A stretch of DNA of 64,000 nt, from positions 26,001 to 90,000 of the forward strand of contig JAVXUO010000360.1 in assembly GCA_033065855.1 (NCBI GenBank). Direction: 5' to 3'. Shown piece after piece: positions 11,108-22,898 of this stretch (position 1 is the stretch's first letter; each line of letters opens with the position of its first letter). The notes below the pieces were generated by a model. The model saw nothing but the letters and a program-made list of their open reading frames with translations. It searched no databases and was not told the DNA's origin. This DNA is from Escallonia rubra. Its lineage: Eukaryota; Streptophyta; Magnoliopsida; Escalloniales; Escalloniaceae. The position numbers and the translations under genes were made by a program.

Positions 11108-14100
11108 TGTGATGCCCCGCTCCCCGGTTATTATTACTTTAGCGACAATTTCTAGGAGTGATGTTCTTTTGAGTTTTAGCGACGAACTCTTTATTAACGT
11201 TAGTATATTTCCTTTGATGACTTAGAGCGACAATAATTATACGTAATATTTAGCCTCGATTTTCTCAAGTGAATTTCATTGAACCTTTAGCGACAATTCC
11301 AAAATCATAAGTTATAATTTACGTTAATAATTATGAATGATATTGTTTGAGGTCTTTAGGGCGATTAGCGTTGATATTTAGAACCATTAACGACAATATC
11401 TATAATTTGCAGCAATATTTTATTAGAACCATTTTAAGCGACAAGTAGTCAGCGGGTTAGCGTAACAGTGTTTAATAAATTTGCTACCACATGATTCGTC
11501 GTAAGTATTTTATTCTTGGACCATTTTTTTTATAATAATAAGTTGGGTTAGAAGTTTTAGCGACAAATGATTTATAGGGTTCCTTACAATTCTAACTAGG
11601 GTTTTCACCCCCTTATATAAATATATAAGATAGTGGGGGGCAGCCAACCTTAGCCGTCAGACTCAACCTAGAGGGAGACATCGGGAGACAGAGGAGACCT
11701 CGGCGATCAATAGCAATTTGGTAAGCTCTCTCTTGGTTTTTTTTCTCTCTTATCTTCCAGAATTTAGTTAGATTCCAATATTGTATTGTATATATGACCA
11801 TGGGTACGTACATTTTTGGCTGTGAGAACCTGTGAAAAAGGGGAGGAAATCGCTGAGTGTTTTAATGGGTTTAGTATAATGCCATGAGAGTGCTGGGTAG
11901 GTTGGGTGCATGGTGGTCACGGGTGTACGGGTTGGAGCCATGAACGGCCATGGCTGTCGGGAATATGACTTACGGCACCGTCAAGGATCGCATGAAGGTA
12001 GAAGCAAACCCAATAGCTGCGGCCGAGATAAAGACAGTAACTATGATGGAATTGTGGGTTCAGGGAGAGAGAGAGAGAGAGAAACCTGCGATGTAGTGTC
12101 GAGTGAGTATGCCTTGTATATGGGGACTACACTGGGAAAATAGATGGGAAATCGTGTAGTTTAATATTTCTTGGATGAGATGGAAGGGTGAGTGTATCAG
12201 CAAGAGAGAAACGAAACTAGGAAAGGAAATGAACTGCCGTAAGGTAGTAGCGGAGGTGTACTGGTATTGGGTACTTTGATGGCATATAATTTGATGATGT
12301 TGTTGTAGGTTGGCAAGGATGATGGGGCGTGTACATGGAAGGAGTGTTGAGTGGTGGGTATGTTGGTATGTGACTATTAGGGTGAATATGTGTGTGTTGC
12401 CTGTGATTCTGTGAGTTCTTGGGCTGCCAAGACAGCCATACAAATGAGGGTATATGTGAGTTATGCATTCAAGTGTGTGTGTATATGGGGATGAGAGTCT
12501 TATTCCATGTGTTATGTAGAAAGGTGAAGGGAAGGCAGGCTAATGGGTATTGTGGCTGAAGTGAATTCATGTAAAAACGGTACTGGGTAGGCGTGAAGAA
12601 GGAGAAGACTGTAGCGAGAGAGGGAAATGTTCTGTTTTAATTTTAGACTCAAAAGTGTCGCTAAAAAGATCTTATTCTAGCAGTCTCTTTTCGAATTTTT
12701 AAAATATATCTAGAAAATCTTTTGGGAAAAACCCAAAGAAGTAACTTAGGTTTATTTTTCAATACCTACACACAGTAAACATTTTAGATTTTTCGGAGCT
12801 CGGGAAACATGTTAACTAATTTTATCCATGATAGAAACGTTAGTGTATTATAGAATAGTAAACTAAGTTATTAAATTCTGAAACTCCTACAATAATCTTA
12901 TGTAGCTAAGATAAGGTAGTTTCTAAAGTTTCAAAATATTTTAAGGTCGTTTGCTATGTTAGCGGCATAGCACCCGAACGGATATAGCGTAATGCTTCAT
13001 TGTCACGATAGTTACTAAATTATTTCTAAGGACCTCTTCTGAATAGATTCAGACAAAGTGCAAATAGTTAATTATACATAAGTCGGGGGACAGTTGGGTA
13101 AAGTTTACTCATCTATAAGAAACCTAATACCTAAACGTGCCCGAGCGACAATAAATGACATATGTATGATTTGTTATTTAGGTTTTGATAGTCAAGAGCT
13201 AGGGCCGGCATTTGAGCAAATACCTTAAACAGATTTTGAGCGAGGTAAGTACCCCTGTCATGTTCCTCTGTATACTTATTTGCAAAACCTATGATATGTA
13301 CTTATGATTTGATCATTTAAAGTTTAAAAGCCTTTCACACGCTACTGCTTTTCTATAAATTGGTTGATGAGAAAATGCATTAAAAATGCCATGGAATATT
13401 TTTATGAATAGTTGTTGTAAAGTTGGCTTATGTTAAATGAGACGGTATTTTTTTGCTTGGTTGTTGTGCCCCATATCCACGGGAGAAAGTTGGATTGTTG
13501 GGTCCTGGTCAACGGGACGATACGTTGACGCACAGTACTGTTGCTCGTGGTGCGCCCTTGCGTCCACAATAATATGTATCCCGGATGAAGGAGGGATTGT
13601 GGGCCCTAGTCAGGGGGGCGCATACCCTGACCAAATAATGTTCATCCCAGGTGGAGTAGGGATTGTGGGCCCTAGTCAGAGGGGAATGTACGCTGACCGC
13701 AACATACCTATGTTATGATCAACTGTGATAGTTGTTAATGAGCCTACTTGATATCATACTTCGTTTCTGAGAATCTTGGATGAATGGCTTTCATAAAGTA
13801 GATATATGTATAGTATCTCTTGTGAAAATGTTTACCAGTTTTAAATTGAAGAAAACCATGGCATGTTTCATGTTTTTATGAATCCCAAAATCTATTTTAG
13901 GGATATGGTTTGTGTACTTACTGGGCCCCAAGCTCACCCCTTTTTATAAATGTTTCAGGTGAACACCTAGATGAACCTCAGTGCTATGAGGGTAATGAAA
14001 ATGAAGTCGCGGGAGATGCTCATTAGGACGTTTGTTTAAGCCCTCGAGAAATTGTAGAACCGCCAGTTATTTATTTGAATTGTTCGTAGCTTAATTTCAG

Positions 14101-14336
14101 GAATTTTTCTTTAAAATAAATACTATCAGTTTTTATGGAGGAATTTAGTGGAGATAATGTTGAAAAGAGCTGTAAGGACATCTTTAGAAGTCATGTTATG
14201 GTTTAGTTAATGTATGATCTTAGAATTGTGTACATGTTTAAATAAGGCCTGGCAGAGCCCTTGATTTGAGTTCATTAGGTCTGCGGCCGGTCACGTGCCT
14301 AGCTCATGGGCCTACCCGTGGGTTCGGGTCGTGACA
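11108..14336 (+). mobile_element. Solo LTR (3.2 kb) inside the integrase of the Tat-type element
   Basis: The block begins TGTGATGCCCCG and ends GGTTCGGGTCGTGACA. It is flanked by the perfect 5 bp duplication GAAAC (11103-11107 and 14337-14341). Removing it rejoins the integrase reading between HRF and TSVAHPQ. There is no primer site, coding frame or second LTR inside, so it is a solo LTR left by recombination. A TATA-like run (TATATAAATATATAAG) near 11612-11630 supports plus orientation. It contains dispersed TTAGCGACAA motifs (11140-11590) and a ~73 bp repeat built on GGGATTGTGGGCCCTAGTCA (13480-13705). The ends resemble those of the LTR at 2709, suggesting a chromovirus-type source. Confidence 0.9.
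13480..13705 (+). repeat. ~73 bp tandem repeat inside the solo LTR
   Basis: Two clear copies and one diverged copy of a unit contain GGGATTGTGGGCCCTAGTCAG and a 'CTGACC..A.AAT' tail. The open frame covering them (13437-13718) is a by-product of the repeat and not a gene. Confidence 0.6.
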
Positions 14337-15682
14337 GAAACGATGTTTGATAGTTAAATTAGCACAAAATGAGCGAAATGTTGTATTGTCGAACTGTTTT
14401 CCATTATCAGTGACGAGCACACGTGGGATGCCAAAATGACAGATAATTGCGCGCCAAAAGAAATCATCGTACTTCTTTTTGTGATTGTAGCCAATGACTC
14501 AGCTTCTACCCATTTGGTAAAGTAATCAACTGCAACAATTACAAATTTAAGTTAGGCAGAGGCCGGGGGAAAAGGGCCTAATATGTCCATTCCCCACATT
14601 GCGAAGGGTATTGGACTTTTCATCATGGTTAAAGAATTGGGCGCTTGTTTAGGAATAGAGGCAAAGAGCTGACATGCATCACATTTCTTTGTATATTCTA
14701 AGGCATCATGCTGCATGGTTGGCCAATAATACCCTTGCCGAAGGACTTTGTGAGCCAAGGCTCGTCCCCCTAGGTGTTGGCCACAAATGCCTTCATGGAC
14801 TTCACGAAGAGCGTAATCTGCCTCCGTTGGGGTGAGGCACCGAAGGTAAGGGAGAGTGAACGATTGCTTGTAAAGTACACTTTCAACTACCACATAGTGA
14901 GCTGAGCGCGAAATGATTCTTCTGGATTCCTTTGGGTCAATAGGCAGGGTACCGTTCTGAAGGTAATCTTTGATTGGATCAATCCAAGATGATTCTTGCG
15001 CAATTTGCAAAGTTTGACGCTCAACGATGCTCGGTTCATGCAGTAGCTCCAAATGGACTGTACGACCAAAACCTGACAGGTCAAGCGAAGCTAGACGAGA
15101 GAGTGCATCAGCTGATACATTGTCTACCCGACTTATTTGAGTAATGCGGATCTGTGCAAAGGATGTGGCAAGTTCTTTTGCTTTACGAAGATAACCAGCC
15201 ATCTTTGGGTCGCGGGCTTCATATTCGCCTGACAGTTGTTTCACGACAAGCTGAGAGTCGCTATAAGCATGGAGTGTTTTTGCTCTCATGGCATGAGCTA
15301 GATGCATTCCCACTATCAAAGCCTCATATTCAACTTCATTGTTGGATGCCTGAAAATTAAAACGGAGGGCATATTCAACAATGAGTCCATCTGGTCCTTT
15401 GAGAATAAGTCATGCTTCACTTCCCATAGTATTTGATGAACCATCGACGTAAAGTGTCCATGCAAACACTTCTGGTTGGGCAACATGTGATTCAACTTCA
15501 TCAATTGGAAGAGTACATTCGACAATAAAATCAGCTAATGCTTGACCTTTAATAGAAGGAGGAGGCTTGTATTGTATGTCGAACTCTCCCAATTCAATTG
15601 ACCATGGAACCAGACGCCCAGATAAGTCAGGCTTGTGTAATATCCGTCTGAGCGGTTTGTCTGTGAGCACCATTATTGTATG
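14337..15682 (-). pseudogene. RNase H, second RNase H and integrase (first part) of the Tat-type element
   Basis: After the nested LTR the frame resumes at HTIMVLTDKPLRRIL and IKGQALADF, the end of the gypsy RNase H. A second, archaeal-like RNase H follows, with its acidic residues in WTLYVDGSSN, NNEVEYEAL, YSDSQLV and VSADALSRLAS. The integrase zinc-binding HHCC motif comes next (EVHEGICGQHL ... KKCDACQLF) and then the core with its first Asp in WGMDILGPF. In-frame stops occur near 15410 and 14552. The second core Asp lies in VTDNGKQFDN close to 14400, just before the solo LTR that splits the gene. A double RNase H is diagnostic of Tat-lineage elements. Confidence 0.9.
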
Positions 15683-16415
15683 TGTTCCCAACCTATTCTG
15701 ATCGTACCCAAGGGCCCAATAAGGGTCCCATTTCACGCGAACACGTCAACATTGTCAACGGTCAATTTTCCAATGCATCAAACCGGTCAGCGCCCGCGCG
15801 CCCAAGACACGTGTTTTTCTCGCTTCGCACGCTTCGTGCATGGCTTAGAAATTTTATTTTGCGTCGACGTCACTGACACTAGCACGTTCGTCACATAGAG
15901 ACTACCCTAGCACCTTTTCACCTAAAAATGTCGACCGACGGCGCAACCGGAACAACGGGGTCAAGGGGCAAAGGCCTTGGCCAACCCCATGGGGTCGGCC
16001 TCGGCCTCCCCAAGGCCATGGGGTCGGCCTTGGCCTTCCCCCCTCGGTTCTTCAATTTTGTGCAAGGTCTTTTTCGTACTTTTTTCGCTTCGTACGCTTC
16101 GTTCGTAACCTTGGCACCTTATTCGTCACATGGGTACGATTCATGTCGACACGCTGTCGCAACGTAACTTCCGAATTTGTCATTGCCCATCAAAACACCT
16201 ATCGTTGGCGCACCCGAAGTTCACCGAAGGGGGAGTGGCCTTAGCCTCCCTTAATGGGAGTTGGCCATTGGCCTCGGCCACCCCCTAGGGTCGGCCTCGG
16301 CCTCCCCAGGGGTGGTGGCCTTGGCCTTCCCCCAATTTTGGCCTATGGCCTCCCCTCACGCGCGCACTTGTTTTCTCGAGTCTTTGCACTTCCGCGATGT
16401 TTACAGACGTTCATA

Positions 16416-16615
16416 CATCAACCTCGCGACGTCCGTCGTGCATCAACCTCGTGACGTCTGTCGTGCATCAACCTCACGACGTCTGTCGTGCATCGACCTC
16501 GCGACGTCTGTCGTGCATCAACCTCGCGACGTCTGTCGTGCATCGACCTCGCGACGTCTGTCGTGCATCAACCTCGCGACGTCTGTCGTGCATCAACCTC
16601 GGGACGTTCGTCGTC
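16416..16615 (+). repeat. Eight 25 bp tandem repeats
   Basis: The unit is CATCAACCTCGCGACGTCTG plus TCGTG. Copies start at 16416 and recur every 25 bp to 16591 with one or two substitutions each. Because 25 is not a multiple of three, all three frames stay open and produce the spurious Arg/Ser-rich frames seen here. Confidence 0.9.
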
Positions 16616-16799
16616 CATGACCGCACACCACTCCTGCGATGCCCATCACCCAAAGTTACGCGCTACCGTCGAATTACCCGTCGCCGATGACCGCATACCA
16701 TCACTCCCAACTTTGTCATTACTACATGTTGCATTCATTATTTTTTTATCACAGGCACACTCAACTCACATCCCGTCTTCGAAACACCCGACGCACGTC

Positions 16800-17730
16800 G
16801 GTGCGCTGTCTCCGCGATGTTTGTCGCCGCGCCAGTGCGCCGTCTCCGCGACATTCGTCGCTGCGCCCGTGCGCCGTCTCCGCGACGTTCGTCGCCGCGC
16901 CCGTGCGCCATTCTCATGATTCGTGCCCCGGCACCAAGTATTGTTTCTGCCGTGCCTGCGCGCCGTCCTCGTGATACGCGCTCCGGCACCAAGAATTGCT
17001 CCGCGATGTTCGTCGCCGCGTCCGTGCACCATCGTCATGATACATGCCCCCCGCACCAAGTATTGCTTCGTGACATTCGTTGTCACACCACTTTCATAAC
17101 ATGTGCTCCGGCACTAGATATTGTCTCCGCGACGTTCGTCGCCGCGCCTGTGCGCCACTTTCATAACACGTACTCCAGCACCAACCGTTGTCTCCGCGAC
17201 TCTCGTCACCGAGCCCGTGCGCCACTTTCATAACATGTGCTCCGGCACCAGGTATTTTCTTTGCGACGTTCATCGCCGCGCCCGTGCGCCACTTTCATAA
17301 CATGTGCCCCGGCACCAGGTATTATCTCCGCGACGTTCGTCATCGCGCCCGGGCGCCATCCTCATGATATGTGCCCCGGCACCAGGTATTATCTCCGCGA
17401 CGTTCGTCATCGCGCTTGGGCGTCATCCTCATGATATGTGCCCCGGCACCAAGTATTGCTCCGCGATGTTCGTCACCGCGCATGCGCGTCATCCTCATGA
17501 TACGTACCCCCGGCACTAAGTATTGCTCCGTGATGTTCGTCGTCACACCACTTTCATAACATGTGCTCCGGCACCAGGTATTGTCTTTGCCGCGCCTGTG
17601 CGCCACTTTCATAACACGTGCTCCGACACCAAGCGTTGTCTCCGCGACACTCATCGTCGCGCCCGTGTGCCACTTTCATAACACGTGCTCCAGCACCAGG
17701 TATTATCTCGTGCTGTAGGCACCGCGCCCC
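16800..17730 (+). repeat. ~66 bp GC-rich tandem repeats, about 12 copies
   Basis: Units of 55-70 bp pair a TCCGCGACGTTCGTCGCCGC block with a CATAACATGTGCTCCGGCACC block. The GGCACC anchors recur at about 16930, 16986, 17056, 17111, 17178, 17244, 17310, 17380, 17445, 17513 and 17570. They lie inside the long U3-like part of the insertion. Confidence 0.85.
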
Positions 17731-17755
17731 TGCACCACAATCATGTTACATGCTT

Positions 17756-18070
17756 TCGGGATGGGCTCACAACCTTATAGCCATCGCCGTCTTAATCATG
17801 GGGGGCTTCGGCCCTCGTACCGGGATGGGCTCATAACCTTATAGCCATCGTCGTCTCAATAACAAGGGGGGCTTCGGCCCTCGTACCGGGATAGGCTCAC
17901 AACCTTATAGCCATCGATGTCTCAATCACAGGGGGCTTCGGCCCTCGTACCGGGATGGGCTCGCAACCTTATAGCCATCGCCGTCTCAATCACAGGGGGG
18001 CTTCGGCCTTCGAACCGGGATGGGCTTACAACCTTATAGCCATCGCCGTCTCAATCACAGGAGGGCTCCG
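17756..18070 (+). repeat. ~63-67 bp tandem repeats, five copies
   Basis: The unit contains GGGATGGGCTCACAACCTTA, a TAGCCATCG block and GGGGGGCTTCGGCCCTCGTA. Starts are near 17758, 17821, 17888, 17951 and 18018. Copies differ little, so this array is younger or better homogenised than the one before it. Confidence 0.9.
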
Positions 18071-18836
18071 GCACGAGGACCCCTCGCAGCGGACTCTGAG
18101 CACTGAGCTGCGAGCATGTCCACTCATGTTACTGTCGATCATCAACACCACCAGGACAATGACCCACGGGTCACTCCGGGACGGGAGCAGGTCCTCGAAG
18201 GGCGTCGCGCCTCCGCCTGACAGTTGGCTACAGGGGTAACCCTCACCGCTGTCAGGTTCTCCGTGCATCTCTTGACGCACCTCGTGGGATTCAGTAAGGG
18301 CTTGGATCAGTGACTGGGGCAATTGGTTTACTCTGATCATGCCGTCATGGTGCGGTCAGTCTTCTCAGGCAGGTAGAGCGACGCTGTGCGAGGCTGGTAA
18401 CGCAAATTTGGGAACTGGCATTTTGGGACCCCCTGGTGACGTGTCACTCCCAGGAGATGACATGTGGCACTTTATGACATAAGCACATTGTTTCCTATAA
18501 ATAGTGAACTTTACAACTCAAAAAAAGACTTTTGGCTTTTCTTACAAAAATCACTTTCTCACTCTAGAATTTAGGAGCTCTTGGATTCTAGTGAGAGAAA
18601 CGTAACTTTGGACCGTAGCATTGGACCTTGACTTGGACCGTCGAGTGCCGGCTTCGTTCGTCTCAGCCTCGCATCCGCAGCACTGCCACTCCTCACGGCC
18701 TGTCTGGGAAGCCTTGCGCTCAGCCCTTACTTCGTCTTTGTTGTCTCTCACTTTACATACTTGGAAGCTGACACGGACTGCAGCCTTTGTGGCACCTCCA
18801 CGTAAGTATGAACCCACATTCTTTGGCATCAGTATG

Positions 18837-19981
18837 TGACTAAAAGTATGGACGGAGCTTCCTCGCGGCCATGAGAAGGGCAAAAATGAGCTTTTCTGTA
18901 GTGGGATAGCACAATTCGGCTCCTTGAAGTACTTTGCTCACATAATAGATGAAGAATTGCTTGCTATCCTATTTTCGGATGAGTACCGCACTGATGAAAA
19001 AATTGGTTACTGCTAGATAAAGGAAGAGCATTTCTCATGCAATCGGCTGGAGAGAAGAGGTGGGGATGCCAAATATTCCTTCAATGCTTCAAAGGATGCC
19101 TGGCACTCAGTTGTCCACTCAAAATTTTTGATGTTTTTGAGAGCATTAAAGAATGGGAGGCACCGTTCAGCCGATCTAAAAAGGAAACGGTTTAGGGCGG
19201 CGATACGACCCGTCAACACTTGAATTTCCTTTACTTTTCGTGGTGCTGTCATATCTTGAATAGCTTTGATTTTTTCTGGGTTGGCTTCTATACCTCTGTG
19301 AGAAACCATGAAGCCCAGAAATTTTCCAGAGGATACCCCAAAAGCACACCTTGCAGGGTTGAGCCACATGCGATACCTGCGTAACAGAGTAAAGCATTCT
19401 TCCAAATCTGAGATATGGTCTGTTGCTCGCAAGCTTTTGACAAGCATGTCGTCCACGTAAACTTCCATATTCTTGCCCACCAAGGGCTTGAAAACTTTGT
19501 CAACTAATCGGTGGTAAATAGCTCCAGCGTTCTTCAATCCAACTGGCATGACCTTGTAGCACAAAACACCTTGATCCGTGATAAAGGCCGTTTTGGCCAC
19601 GTCTTCCTCCAGCATCCGGATCTGGTTGTACCCGGAGAAGGCATCCATGAAACTCAAGAGTTCATCTCCAGAGGTGGCATCGATTAAAGTATCGATACGT
19701 GGCAAATGATAGCTATCTTTGGGACATGCCTTGTTTAAGTCCATGTAATCGATGCAGATGCGCCATTTGCCAGTCCCTGCCTTGGGTACCATGACCACAT
19801 TAGCTATCCATTCTGGATAGTCAATTTCTGTGATGAAGCCGGCCATCAGGAGCTTGTCTACTTCTTGTTTGATTATGGCCTGCCTTTTCGGAGCAAAAGG
19901 GCGCTTCTTCTGCCAAACTAGTTTGTGCTTAGGATCGATCGAGAGACGATGAGTGATCACAGATGGATCAATTCCTGGCAT
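18837..19981 (-). pseudogene. Reverse transcriptase and start of RNase H of the Tat-type element
   Basis: A 322-residue open frame (19981-19013) shows the RT series FITEIDYPEWIANVVMVPK, WRICIDYMDLNKACPKDSY, FMDAFSGYNQI, VMPVGLKNAGAIY and the catalytic box VYVDDMLVKS. The two catalytic aspartates are intact. After the stop at 19013 the RNase H domain continues in decayed form (YYVSK, then AARKLRPYF) to about 18841. There the insertion of a solo LTR interrupts it; the continuation is at 15682. RT copies genomic RNA into DNA within the particle. Confidence 0.92.
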
Positions 19982-20071
19982 ATCTGTTGCACTCCACGCA
20001 AAGACATCTGCATTAGAGCGAAGAAAAGTGATCAGCTGATCCCGGATGGTGGGTTCTAAGGTAGATCCTAT

Positions 20072-20832
20072 TCACAATAGACGCTCATTGACTCCGCCCT
20101 TCAGTGGTATGGATACTAGCTTTTCGATAGGGGTAGCGCGCTTCATCATCTGTTTATCACGTTGAATGTCTATGTTGAACGTCTCTACTTTGCATGATGT
20201 TATATAACATTTTCGGGCCATCGCTTGATTTCCTTTTACTACACCAACCCCTTGTGGTGTGGGGAATTTCATGCGAGGCGATAAGTGGAAGCAACTGCTC
20301 GCAACTTATTAAGACATGTTCGACCTAAAATTCTGTTATATGTCGACTTGATTTTGACCACAAGAAAGTCAATGGTCTGCATACGCTGAGGACGTGCGGT
20401 TCTCGCATTAATTGTAAGTGGAATGATGCCTTCGACAGGGGCAGATGCTCCTATAAAACCATATATGGGTGAAAAGATGGGTTTCACCCTTTCTTTAGAG
20501 ATTCCCATATGTGAGAAGGCTTCTTCAAAGATAATGTCAGCCGAGCTTCCAATGTCAACTAGAATGCGTTTAACACTATACGCATCCACTTGCAAAGTGA
20601 TGACAAAGGCATCATCGTGAGGGAAAATCACTCCTTCAAGATCGGAATCATTAAATTCTAACGATGTTGAAGCTCTTGGTCGCTTAGTAGGACCCTGAGT
20701 TAGATTAACCTGTCGAGTGTAAGCTTTGCGAGAAGAGTTGGTTAGCCCTCCTGCGCTTGGTCCTCCAAAAATGGTGTTGATCACATGAGGGTCCTTCTGC
20801 TGTGCTTCCTCTGGTCTTCTTTGATTTCCCAT
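20072..20832 (-). pseudogene. Aspartic protease domain of the Tat-type element
   Basis: The frame at 20832-20269 continues the gag frame and contains the protease active-site region LVDIGSSADIIFEEAF. Plant Ty3/gypsy proteases normally have D-T/S-G here; this copy has Ile in the middle position, which should abolish or impair catalysis. Downstream, ILGRTCLNKLRAVASTY is the conserved end of the domain. Near 20270 the similarity shifts frame into MKFPTPQGVGVVKGNQ (20272-20072), the usual linker to RT, and that stretch ends in a stop. The domain assignment is firm; activity is very unlikely. Confidence 0.85.
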
Positions 20833-20904
20833 GTGTCCTTGTCTGTTATTTACTTTGACAAATTGCTTAAGATGCCCTTTATTAATGAGACTCTCGATCT
20901 CACG

Positions 20905-22440
20905 CTAGAGGACCTTGCATTCCTCAGTAGTATGACCGTGATCCTTGTGAAAGTGGCAGTACAACTTTTCATCTCTCTTGTCAGCCGGCATTCTCATAGG
21001 TTTGGGCCATATGAGAATGTTTTGTCCTTTGACTTGATTAAGGATGTGCTCTCGGGAGGCAGTAAGAGGCGTAAAAGGTCTTGGCATCGTGACTCGTGGC
21101 CGCTTTGACTCGATGTCTGGATTACGGCTATCAGTCATATCTCGCCGCTTCTGGTTAGAATTTGGCTCTTCCTGGGGATGCGTTGAGTCCTCTTCAGCTC
21201 GGAGGTATTTTCTACTGTCTAGAAGATCAGTCATATTCTCCGGAGGTCGCTTGTTCAGCGAAAAACGTAAGGGCGTTCCTGGCCGTACGCCTCTGGCCAT
21301 AGCCGCAAAGGTTACTCCCGAATCAAGATGATCGATAAGGAGTTTTTCTGCGTTAAAAGGTGCATAATAGGACTTCAAGGATTCTTTAGGCCCTTGTACT
21401 ATATGGAAAAGAGATGAGGAGTTTTTCCTCTGAATCCGACTCGTCAGAAAATTTCCACGGAAAGATTCAGCCAACTGTGCCCAACATGATATGGAGCGAG
21501 GTGTTAAATGTTGGAACCATGCATGTGTGGCTCCTTTTAGTGTAACAGGAAAAGCCCGGCACATGATTTGATTTGGGACAAGGTGCAAGTTCATGCATGA
21601 TGTAAAGCGGGCTAAGTGCTCCATTGGATCTCCAGTGTCGTCATATGAATCACACTGGGGCATCTTAAAATTTGCTGGAGTTGGAAAGAATTATATGTCC
21701 TCCGTAAATGGGCGTCCAATTATGACAGGCACATTCGTATAGCATTCAGGTAAGTTCTCTTTAGAACGGATAAGCATCGTCCTTCGAGTGGATGGAGGTT
21801 CATGATAGTTTACCTCCGGTCGCCTAGATGTATCTCTTCTAGAATGGACTTCATAAGAGTCTTCTTGCCTCCTATGATGAGGATTACGCCGCTCATCATC
21901 TGATTGCTCATCATCAATGTGGATGAGATACTGATCCAGGTCGTGCATGTACATAGCTGCACTTTCGTGCCTCTCCTCTTGAGAAGATATGAGGCGATTA
22001 CGAATCGGTTACTTTTGTGCATTGGTGATTTGCATGGCTTTAAGATGTGGGTCCAAATGTGGTTCAGACCGTTGTTCAATTGTCGCTTGCAGCTTCTCAA
22101 TGGATTTTTGCATTGTAGAAATGACAGCTAAAAGATCAACTTGAGTGCTCCTGGGAGCTAGTGTCGTGTAAATGGCAGCTGCCGTCGTTTCTATGAGAGT
22201 CGGAGGTCCTGATGGGCCAGCGGATGGGAATGACAACGGGAGAGCAGCTCCGAGGTTTGCTGGAGGTGAAATTGGCATCGTGGTGGGCACTGGAGTATCG
22301 GCAACCCCTTTACCTTGATCAGGGCGTATTTGAGAAGTGGTTCCACCGCGAACCAAGTTATGGATCTCAGAAGAAGATGATGAGCCAGAAGCAAGCGCAC
22401 CATCTTGATTTACTAGAGGAGGGTTTGGATTTTCTGCCAT
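20905..22440 (-). pseudogene. gag of the Tat-type element
   Basis: One reading frame runs from the ATG at 22440 to a stop at 20905-20907, with internal in-frame stops near 22009 and 21691. The N-terminal third is Pro/Ser-rich. The central part holds the retrotransposon gag core (FPVTLKGATHAWFQHLTPRS, then AQLAESFRGNFLTSR). The C-terminus carries a Tat-style variant zinc finger, YCHFHKDHGHTTEEC. The product would form the element's particle. The ATG is chosen because it follows the primer site by about 20 bases. Because gag and protease share a frame, the stop at 20905 is either decay or a gag/pro boundary; I cannot tell which. Confidence 0.88.
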
Positions 22441-22459
22441 TGTCTATTCACAAGACCGG

Positions 22460-22479
22460 TCCCACGGATGGCGCCAAAA
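22460..22479 (-). other. Primer-binding site of the Tat-type element
   Basis: On the minus strand the bases just inside the LTR read TTTTGGCGCCATCCGTGGGA. The TTGGCGCC...GTGGGA form is typical of plant Tat/RIRE2-like elements. The same primer type, altered by a short duplication, appears in the element at 30176. Confidence 0.8.
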
Positions 22480-22893
22480 TGTTGCAGATGAAATCCGAGA
22501 TGCAACTTGACTTCCTTGTGAATAGACCTGCACAACACAGTCAACACCGGTGACTCGCCGAAAGAGTTTCCGGCGAGGAAAACTCTGATGCTTAAGTCAG
22601 AAAATCGTATCAAAGTGAGTATCTAATTTATCAATGGTGATCTTACCTTTGTCCATGTCTCCTTTTCTCTTTATATAGTACTTCCTTTAATATGTTAATT
22701 ATTTCTCTTGATGAGGGGGTTACTCCAATAAGTGGAGTATTAAACTACTTAATGGGTAGTTTAGTACCATTTAGTAGGGAGTTACCAGAAATAATGGAAT
22801 CAAAATTTTTCTAATGATTCTAGAGAACAGTTTTGTTCTTCTTGGATGAAGACACTTGTCTTCATCTCATGCAATGGTATTTTTCCCATATCA
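22480..22893 (-). repeat. 5' LTR of the Tat-type element
   Basis: 414 bp. On the minus strand it begins TGATATGGG and ends ATCTGCAACA. It matches 6552-6973 along its whole length, with scattered substitutions and a few small indels. GAATG flanks it on the outer side. Confidence 0.93.
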
Positions 22894-22898
22894 GAATG

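Larger units (their letters stand above)
15683..18831 (+). mobile_element. GC-rich solo LTR or LTR-like insertion at the RT/RNase H junction
   Basis: The insertion starts TGTTCCCAACC, ends TTTGGCATCA and has the 5 bp duplication GTATG on both sides (15678-15682 and 18832-18836). The RNase H reading resumes across it (PYF, then HTIMVLTD). A TATA box (CTATAAATAG, about 18496-18505) lies about 330 bp before the right end, as expected of a plus-oriented LTR with a very long U3. No gag or pol is present. Most of the 3,149 bp is made of three different tandem arrays (separate entries). It is much richer in G+C than its surroundings. A short non-autonomous element without paired LTRs is the alternative. 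Confidence 0.85.
6552..22893 (-). mobile_element. Near-complete Tat-type Ty3/gypsy retrotransposon with two nested solo LTRs
   Basis: Matching LTRs bound the element at 6552-6973 and 22480-22893. A perfect 5 bp target duplication, GAATG, lies at 6547-6551 and 22894-22898. Read on the minus strand the order is 5' LTR, primer site, gag, protease, RT, RNase H, a second (archaeal-like) RNase H, integrase, an antisense gene, a tandem hairpin-repeat array and the 3' LTR. The double RNase H and the extra ORF between integrase and 3' LTR are features known for the plant Tat lineage. The total is 16,342 bp; removing the two nested LTRs and their duplications leaves about 9.95 kb. Numerous stops and frame changes show it is not autonomous today. 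The lineage is inferred from motifs, not from a phylogeny. Confidence 0.92.

Noticed and set aside
11910..12468. Frames inside the solo LTR on both strands
   Set aside because: Low-complexity and overlapping on opposite strands; the region is bounded as an LTR by a perfect target duplication.
16254..17660. Overlapping Arg/Ser/Pro-rich frames in the GC-rich LTR
   Set aside because: They follow tandem repeats whose period keeps frames open; the same peptide motifs appear in several frames.
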